The translations under genes and the position numbers were made by a program. 64,000 nucleotides of DNA, from contig CM045761.1 of NCBI GenBank assembly GCA_025200525.1, forward strand, positions 140,804,223 through 140,868,222. Direction: 5' to 3'. Below the pieces are notes generated by a model. That model had not been told where the DNA came from. It saw nothing but the letters and a program-made list of their open reading frames with translations, and ran no database searches. Origin of the DNA: Camellia lanceoleosa (taxonomy: Eukaryota; Streptophyta; Magnoliopsida; Ericales; Theaceae). Position 1 is the stretch's first letter; each line of letters opens with the position of its first letter. Of this stretch, positions 56,770 through 64,000 are shown piece after piece.

Positions 56770-58178
56770 GGGAGCCCTTCTCTCTTGTAGCAAGGTTAGA
56801 AAATTTTAAACTCAAAAATTTTCCTCTCTCTCTACAAATTCTCTACACTTTTGACTACAATTCCTTAGCCTTTGCCTATACACCCTTAACCAAATCTCAT
56901 TATCTTTGAGCTAAGGTATTTTTTAGCTTAGTTTGAGCTCTAGAGAGTATTGTTTGCTTGGTTTTGTTGCTTGGAGTTGCTCTTCTCTTCAAAGGTATAA
57001 GACTTTACTTGTAACCTTGTTTTATTTGCTTCTATTCCTACTATTTTTCTATCGTTTTTGGGCTGTCAAAACTTTGTTTTTTTTGGGCCGAAGCTTGGGT
57101 TTAAGGCCATTAAAGGTTGAGGGGTTGGTAGCCCTTATTTGTACCTTGTTTTGAAGGCCTTTGCCTTTGTGTTTCCCACCCTTTTACTATCTTTTTCGAA
57201 GCTTTTAAACACTGATTTCTAGATCTTTTTCAGTGGCCAAAATCATGTTTTGAAGTCCAAATTTGGAGGGGTTAGCCTCCCCTCCTTGTGTCTTGCTTAC
57301 TAGCCTAGGTTGTGCCATGTTTTAGCATTATAATCTAGCTTGTTTTAGCTCAATTCCAGCATGATTTAACCTCTGATTTGAACTATTTTAACTCTGTTTT
57401 GCGTTGGTTAAGTCATTTGAGTCTTGTTTTGCATGCTTGTAGTGTAAGTGTCCTCACAAGCTTGGTGTTTTAGGCCTTTAGACACGACTTGTTTGAGTTG
57501 ATTGCATTGATTTAGTGTTTTTCATACTTCATTTCAGCAACCATAATCTCTGCAACCTCCCTCATTTCTTGGCTTTTAATTTTTCTTTGAAAGTAGTTTC
57601 AAGTCACTTGCTTGCCCAAGTATGAAATTAAGGTTTCATACTTATTGGTTTAAACTCTTAGGGGGTTCATTACCAACGGTATGAAGCTTCTTTCATACCC
57701 AAAGCAACTTGTGTTTTGAGCCTTCTTTCCATTAGAGGACTTTAATTCACCTTTTGGACTTAATTGGATTAAAGAATGGTTGGTAAATTAAAATGAGTAA
57801 TGAAAACTTGGGACTAAAAGTGAGCAAGATAATAACTTGTTGTGTTCAATCAGACGTTAATTGAACACATGGAAGCTTGAACTATTTCATACTTGCTAGT
57901 GATGAAATGATTCAAGTCTCCGAGGTCAACTTCTTCACTTGATCACTCATGAAAGGGAGGAGGCTTGTGTCTTGCTTTGCATTTATTGAACTTGCACACT
58001 TGGTTTCACAAGCCATCATGCAATGAAATTGCATTCACTGATGGTTTGTGAACCAAAGCTTACTACTCCTTGATTTTTTCCATGAAAAGGAAGGGGTGGA
58101 TTGTGCAAACAAACCCTTGAAATACCCTGTATATGCTTTGTTTGTCCTATGTTGCAACAAGGTGAACCTGTGCATCAG

Positions 58179-58281
58179 TGGCCGGCAAAACACTTTCCAT
58201 GGCCAACAGACCATCATCCATGGCCGGCAACCTTCAACCATGGCTGGCTAGTGGCCGGCAATATTTACTAGTGGCTGGCTA
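58179..58281. repeat. Palindrome module 2 of the solo Tat LTR
   Basis: Starts at 58179 (TGGCCGGCAA), 58200 (TGGCCAACAG), 58221 (TGGCCGGCAA), 58241 (TGGCTGGCTA), 58252 (TGGCCGGCAA) and 58272 (TGGCTGGCTA). Steps are 21, 21, 20, 11 and 20 bp, all close to multiples of one helical turn. Confidence 0.85.
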
Positions 58282-59705
58282 GCCACTGATGCAAAACACA
58301 ACAGAGTGTTGTTAAGGCAGAGCAGAGTGAGCAGCAGTATTGGTGTTCAACTGTGCAAACAGAGGCAATTGGAAGCAAAATAGAGGTCTTTTCGAGTGGA
58401 AACCGAGCATGCGCATGCACATCCCTCGTTTCCCGAGGTAGAGTAGTTAGCTTGTTTTGTTGTAATAATTAAATAATTAGCTTAGAATAGTTAATTTATT
58501 TCAAGTTTTATAATAATTTGTTAAGTAGTTTATCTATTTATTCGATTTGTAATAATTAGCTTGAGTAGTTTAACTTAGTTAGTTTATTCATTTAGACTCT
58601 CCTTTATGAGAGCGCAATGTAATAATGTGTATGTCTTCCAATCCCACGTCTTTCTCCTTTTTATTTATCCTCTTTTGATGGTTAGTTTAGGGACATCACG
58701 TTTTGTTTAGCATACTTCATGTTTGTATCTATTTGTATTGCATGCATCGAGGCTCGGTTCATCATTCTAAATTGCATTGTTAGTTTAATACTTCTTTGAA
58801 TACATGCTTAGACTGCATGCTATTTAATCAATTCATATGCCATATTAAGTAGCCGAGCCTATTTAGATTGCATGTCACATGTGTTGCATTAGTCATATTG
58901 CATAGTTAGGAATCATGCATTTTTAACTCATTTCTCTTTTGGCTTGGAGTACTAGGTGAGCCTTTATGTGCTTTAGCATACTTGCATGAGTGTAAGTGAC
59001 TGCTATGACTAGCATGCTTGCCATGAGGCTAAGAGCTTACTTGTTAAACTATTTGAGTGCCTGTGGATGAAGGCTTGTTGCTTGAATTGGAATGATTCAA
59101 TGAATATATGTTTAAGCCCACTTTGTTAAGTGGCAAATTCACAAACTTTAAGCCCACTTTGTTAAGTGGCAAAATCAAACCCTTTTCAGAAAACAAACAT
59201 GAAATTGAAATGTTCTAATTCTTGCAAAGTTAGTCTATACTTGTGTGCGCGCATCACATAGTAAATGCAAGCCTAATAGCCAGAACAAGAGCATATAATG
59301 TTGATAAGAGTCATACCATGATTAGTAGAAGCCGATCTTTGATCGAGCGAGTGGGGGTGCTCAAATGTATTCATGACCTTCCCCTCTCGTATCCAAGTTC
59401 CCGAGCCGAGGCAACTTTGGTGATGACGAACATGTGGCCTTTGGCACGAGTCGTGGGTTTCCTAAATTTCTCCAAAACAAAAATTATTTAAGCGGCGACT
59501 CTATATCTAGCAAAGCAGTCCATTTTTGACATTTTGATTCAAAATTGATTTTCCAAAAGATTTGCCGGATTTGGACTGTTTGGTGTTTATCAATTTCACA
59601 TTGCACTTTTGAGATTAGATTCAGAACTGCGGGAGTCCAAACTGTAGGGTTTATTTTCGAACTTCCGAAAGGGAGGGCGAAAAAGTTAAGTTACAAGAGT
59701 ATATA

Positions 59706-60178
59706 ACTTATATATAATTGTCCCATCAATTTTGGTCATTTGATGGCTGGAGGCTCCTTCTCTCTCCCCCTTGGTGTACAAAAGGAGGCCTATTTTCCTT
59801 GGTTGAATACAGAATTTTTGCCTTCTAGAATCATACAGTTAGTTTGTTTGCTCCTATAATTTTCTTCACGTGTGAGAGAGTGCTGCCATTGTCGGTTCGC
59901 CAAAGCTAACAAAAGGTGCTTCTGTATTAGCTGGTCTAAACCGTCATATCTTGGGTGACAGAAGTTGACGTACCTCTGGCACCCATGCTGAGGCAGTTAA
60001 TCTATTTTAGGGATATTGTGGTATCACACAAGCTTCAGTTTGCGCTTCTGTCCTTATTTTTATTATATGTATTTCTGTTCGTTAATGTATGTTATAATCC
60101 CATGATTTTATTTCTTGTAAATTGATTTCATTTCATATGAATCTGTTTGTATATTTTATTTAATTTACAATTTCGACA
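59706..60178 (+). repeat. Copia right LTR, second part
   Basis: Matches 43220-43318 plus 53043-53458 and ends TTTCGACA at 60178. Confidence 0.85.
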
Positions 60179-60193
60179 ACATGTAAGGGGTCA

Positions 60194-60356
60194 ATGTTGT
60201 CCACATTCGGCTGTATCGAGTTAGTTGGAATGAGAATGACAAATCTATGAAGGGCACATATATTTTTAGAGGGGGAAAATCTTAAACGTTTTCAATATCT
60301 TAGACTAAGAATTAATTTTCTTAAACGTTGTCCACATTCTGCTGTATCGAGTTAAT
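60194..60356. repeat. Short direct repeat right of the copia element
   Basis: GTTGTCCACATTCGGCTGTA at about 60199 and GTTGTCCACATTCTGCTGTA at about 60327, each followed by TCGAGTTA. No gene. Confidence 0.7.
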
Positions 60357-60448
60357 TTTGTTTTTATTTGTACAATTTGTTAGCTTACGTAATATTTTTT
60401 TACTAACAATTGTGAGCTGTGCATTCATACTTTTTTTTCTATTCTAAT

Positions 60449-61178
60449 CAGGGGTGCTCGCGGTTTGATTGTAGTTGGGAACTTCTAATCTGCCATCCAT
60501 CTGTCGGATTGGCGGATTGGAAAAAATCAATCCACATCCATCCGCTGGATTGGCAGATGTGGATTAAGCGGATTGGTGAATGAATGCGAATCAGTTATGT
60601 AGTTTAAACTTTTACAAATTTTTAACATAATACAACAATTTGTCAACATTTTTTTGAATAACAATCTAACTCAACATAACCAAAATATTTTCAAGTAAAT
60701 TGTCAAATACCAATAATAAATACTTATAAGTAAACCATGCATTATCAAACTATTTCATTACCTTTTTTTATATTGAAAAACTATTTAATTTGATCTTTAA
60801 AAAAAAGGACCAAATGAAGCCTTATATTTTTCATACAAAAATACAAAATATCAACACTTGCCATTTGATAAAAGGATTTCCAATTGACAACATAACAGAA
60901 TATCTAAACTTTTTTCAATTGAAAACATAAACTGAATATCTAAACAAATTGAAAACCCAAAGTTTTACAAATTACTAGGGATTCTCGTGGTTTAACAGTT
61001 TAGTCGCGGCCAAAGGAACCTCAAACCCAGCATTCGTTCAAAACTAGGCAAATTGGAAAAAAATCAATCCACAACCGTCCACTTGTCATTACGCATCCGT
61101 CCAAAATGTGGCAGATCGGGTCGGGTCGGGTCAGATCCGTCGATTTGGGCAGATTGAAATATCCGCTGAGCACCCCGA
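60449..61178. mobile_element. Non-autonomous hAT-like element
   Basis: The ends CAGGGGTGCTCGCGG and CCGCTGAGCACCCCGA are inverted matches. Flanking octamers attctaat (60441-60448) and attccaac (61179-61186) differ at two positions, both C/T, and fit the 8-bp duplication of hAT elements. Subterminal words (GGATTGGCGGATTGG, GATCGGGTCGGGTCGGG) are repeated. No transposase frame. Confidence 0.55.
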
Positions 61179-61399
61179 ATTCCAACCATGAGTTTTACGT
61201 ACATTTATTTATTTCTTTTATTTTATTTTGGAAAACCTTTGTCATTTTATTTTAATTCACAACTGACCTGCCATTTTTTAAATTTTGATCACATTTAACT
61301 TTCATCACACTTGTCATGTTGTCAGTATCAATTTTTCAATTCACAACTCACATTCATCACAATTGTCATTATTGTCATAAATAATATTATCATTTTATT

Positions 61400-61510
61400 A
61401 TCACTACCACCGCTACTGCTCCACCACCAGTACCACCACCATGTCGTCGTCGTCATCGTCATCACCGCCACCACCACCACCACCATCATGTCATCACCAC
61501 CACCATCACA
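61400..61510. repeat. CAC/CAT/GTC trinucleotide microsatellite
   Basis: Runs of CACCAC, TCGTCG and CATCAC triplets. The frame through it is low-complexity. Confidence 0.85.
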
Positions 61511-62291
61511 ATATAAAAATTAAAATATACAATTTCAAAATAATAAATTTCAAATTTGATCTTATATACATTAAATAATGAGATAATTGTTGAAAAGTCC
61601 AACCTAAGGAAGATATAAGACATTAGGTTTAGTGGATATTTTTTGTTGGTGTGTGACGCCCTAACAAATGAACCCCCTGTTCCACTCCTTATTTGGGCAT
61701 CACCAATACAAGATTGACAACACACAAACAAAACAAAATAGAAATGATGCAATTTTAACAAAATTCCTTCCCTTTTGAACTATTCTCCAAACTTTACAAT
61801 ATTGTTTCATTACAATGACAACCAAAATAAAATAGTTCAATAAGTAAGGAATAAATCAACAAAAATTTTGTCCTTGTTACATCAAGTACACATCTACACA
61901 TAGTCACCCCAAAAACTACCCTTGGCATATGCATAATATGATGACATTATAAGCTTTCGCATTCCAAACATTTCCTTCTTCTCAAGATATCCACTTAGGA
62001 TGCACTTCATCTTCTTTTCTTGAAATTTGGGTAGTTGGGGTGAGCAAAAGCTCAGTAGGTAATGCACTTAACACGTTATAACATTAACTAAAAAGCATAT
62101 GATCATGCAATGTAATATGAGATAAATCTTTATTATGTATATGTATGAGTACCTTTAGGCAAGAATATGAAATGAGCAACATGTGGGTTAAATGAACCTT
62201 TCCTGATTTCAAATAGGGCGGTAAATATACTATGACCTTACAAATAAGAGCCGAAATTCAAAATACACATAGATTTTGTATATTTAAAATA

Positions 62292-62475
62292 GTCCCACAT
62301 TTGCTGACTCCAAAAATGGCGGGGCGATGGGCATCCAAAAATATTTTTCCCTTCTGCATTTGTCGACTCTAGAAATGGCGAGGCTGTGGACACCCAAAAC
62401 TATGTTTTTCCACATTTGCTGACTCTTGAAACAGCGGGATCGTGGACACCCAAAAATATTTTCCCACATTTGTCT
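62292..62475. repeat. 55-60 bp tandem array in LTR fragment
   Basis: Three and a half units of CCCACATTTGCTGACTCC and GGACACCCAAAAATATTTTT, starting near 62293, 62354, 62410 and 62463. Confidence 0.8.
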
Positions 62476-63176
62476 GGCGGTATGTGCAGGCAGGGTAATT
62501 GGGCACCTCGACTCCCTGCGCGGCTACCAAATACATGACATAACTCAAAACCACCTAACTCACTACCCGGACTCAGATTATTTACCCCCTTTCAACTTTC
62601 CACCGTTCAAATCATCGTCGTATTATAAAAGAAATTTAATAATGCATATGATGTATGAATTTGTAAATTCTCATTTTCCCCCTAAAATGATTTCAATGCC
62701 CAACAATTCAATAGTTCACATGTCAACAATGAGAATATTCTTCAATTCATAACCATCATCATCTCTAGTTTTGGTGTAAAAGTCTCAAAGTCTAATTTTT
62801 CAACATCAAAGTCAAGTAAATACAGTTAATTTTAGGTTCTACAGGTCAATTGGGCAAAACCCTCTTTTAACTCTTCCAATCATTCATACACATTAGTATC
62901 ACAACAATCCAATAATTCATATTTCAACCTCAAAGTTGAATAAACATGCCCAATTTCATGTTTTAAAAATTAATTGAACAAAAACCCTCATTATCAAACA
63001 AGTTTCAAAACTAGGGCTTTTAGAAAATTAGGGGTTTTCTCCATTTCATGAATTAGAAACTAATTTCCATCATCAACAACACTAATCCTCAATTATAGAC
63101 ATACTTCCATCCATGATCATTAATTATTGCCCACATCCTTCCAAATGACTTATTAGCAATCACAACTCATATATAT

Positions 63177-63209
63177 ACACGCGCGCGCGCACACACACAC
63201 ACACACATA
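63177..63209. repeat. CG/CA microsatellite
   Basis: (CG)n(CA)n run within the LTR fragment. Confidence 0.9.
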
Positions 63210-63504
63210 TCTATCTACAAATGAATAGCTAATGAAATTACCACATATGAATTCCACATTAATGGTATAACAAGTTACGAACACCCCTACCTCAAGAGGA
63301 GAAGCTAGAGAAGGGAATCCGTGGGAAGCTTCGACAAAACCGCAAAACAATCCGTAAAAAGCTTGATCTTGACTTGCTCTACAATTATCTTGGAGGATCT
63401 TGGGTGAATCTAGAGTAAAATGTTTGAGGAATCCAGTGGTTTGGGTGCTAAGGTTTTAGAATGGGTAGGAGAGAAAGAGAGAGTTTGTGAAAAAATGAAA
63501 AAGA

Positions 63505-64000
63505 TGTCACGCCCCAAATTTTGATTACTCGAGAACATTACCAAAAGCCTTTAATTTAGGTCTATTTTTTTTTTTTTTTTACAAACATCTATTACTCTTG
63601 AGTAATAAAAACATAATAGCACATGTTCTTTCTCACAATGAAAACAACGATAATAATACATGCCAACTGTCACTGTGGAGCTATAATTAAATAATTACAA
63701 ACATCAAATGTACAAAATTCATCTCCATCACATCTACTATGAGATTACACATAAGAGATACATGGACTCTATAACTCCTCAACTAATGAATCTGAATTCT
63801 CTTCCTGTAAAAAAAAATAAAAAATGAAACAATAAGGGATGAGCACAATTGTCCAATAGGAATCTCATAGTTCTACAACAATAACTAACACACAGATAAA
63901 AATGATCATGCCAGTAGGGTGATACCATATAGTAAGGTGACATTTTATAATTTCAAAACATTTTTATTTTAAAATATAATTGAACATTTAAACAAAATCT
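63505..64000 (-). mobile_element. Second gypsy-type LTR, running off the window
   Basis: TGTCACGCCCC at 63505 (minus strand end GGGGCGTGACA) is a typical Tekay-group LTR end. GGGATGAGCACAATTGTCC follows at 63837. It appears to have inserted into the LTR at 61652-63504. The rest lies outside the window. Confidence 0.5.

Larger units (their letters stand above)
56402..59698 (+). mobile_element. Solo LTR of a Tat-type gypsy element (3.3 kb)
   Basis: Flanked by gtatata at 56395-56401 and 59699-59705; the uninterrupted form GTGTATATAACTCATATA is seen in the other copia LTR at 43206. It begins close to AAGACACCCCATTTTTGACG (compare TGTAGACACCCCATTTTTGACC of the giant element). Its last 300 bp match, on the opposite strand, the end of the giant element's LTR (5190-5460). 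It contains a TATA box, two palindrome modules and the PBS-like GGCGACTCT. No internal coding sequence. Confidence 0.8.
42714..60178 (+). mobile_element. Decayed Ty1/copia retrotransposon whose two LTRs are both split by later insertions
   Basis: Left LTR = 42714-43318 plus 53043-53458 (about 1.02 kb); right LTR = 55837-56401 plus 59706-60178 (about 1.04 kb). Both start TGTTGGAAAAAA and end ...TTTCGACA. The internal part (53459-55836) keeps only an RNase H region and the polypurine tract. I find no matching target duplication (tataa on the left, acatg on the right) and no clear tRNA primer site after the left LTR, so an end may be truncated. The left LTR holds a Tekay element, the right LTR a solo Tat LTR. 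Confidence 0.85.
61652..63504 (-). mobile_element. Gypsy-type LTR fragment (minus orientation)
   Basis: Its end on the minus strand is GGGCGTCACA (61652). It contains the GAGCAAAAGCTCAGTAGG word shared in form with the Tekay LTR (GAGCGAAAGCCCAGTGAA at 43775), a 55-60 bp tandem array (62292-62475) and a leader-like stretch with a CTTGAGGTAGGGG donor-like site near 63290. It is cut at 63504 by the next LTR. No coding domain. Confidence 0.5.

Overview
The window is nuclear DNA of a flowering plant, probably a eudicot. It is AT-rich and built almost entirely of nested transposable elements of plant-specific lineages: Ty3/gypsy Tat and Tekay types, Ty1/copia, CACTA, hAT, SINE and L1. I found no intact single-copy host gene, no tRNA or rRNA gene and no CRISPR array.

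Layout. 1-1890: AT-rich spacer and an L1 LINE scrap. 1890-3312: the 3' end of a Tat-type element (minisatellite, polypurine tract, LTR start). 4684-34727: a solo gypsy-type LTR (TSD ttctc-like, 'ttcaa') into which a giant 27.1-kb Tat (Ogre/Retand-like) element, 5079-32180, inserted with a perfect 5-bp target duplication (ctcta). The Tat element reads on the minus strand. Its 5' LTR is 26197-32180, followed by the primer site, gag-protease, RT with two RNase H domains, and integrase (25521 down to 17720). Its 3' LTR is 5079-9940. Between integrase and the 3' LTR lie two genes on the opposite strand: a six-exon plant-mobile-domain (PMD/MAIN-like) gene at 11351-14930 and a DUF7745-like gene at 15749-17080, each with its own promoter-like upstream region. 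All coding parts carry stops or frameshifts.

34900-42713: CACTA ends with GA microsatellites, a foldback element, two SINE copies, a 2.5-kb CACTA relic (38557-41055) with a transposase piece and what looks like a captured exon of complex I subunit NDUFB9, and a hAT transposase tail. 42714-60178: a decayed Ty1/copia element whose two LTRs are each split by a different later insertion: a full Tekay-type chromodomain gypsy element (43319-53037, TSD ttctc) in the left LTR, and a solo Tat LTR (56402-59698, TSD gtatata) in the right LTR. 60449-61178: a non-autonomous hAT-like element. 61652-64000: two further gypsy LTR pieces, one inside the other.

The most unusual signal is a shared architecture, not a gene. 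Short (10-14 bp) palindromes occur in pairs whose starts lie 20-22 bp apart, two DNA helical turns, with pairs repeated every 50-75 bp. The pattern occurs in at least three LTR families that use different palindromes (TCGA-core types and a TGGCCGGCCA type), and also in front of both antisense genes of the giant Tat element. I know of no description of it. It could be a phased array of sites for a dimeric protein or a series of RNA/DNA hairpins.
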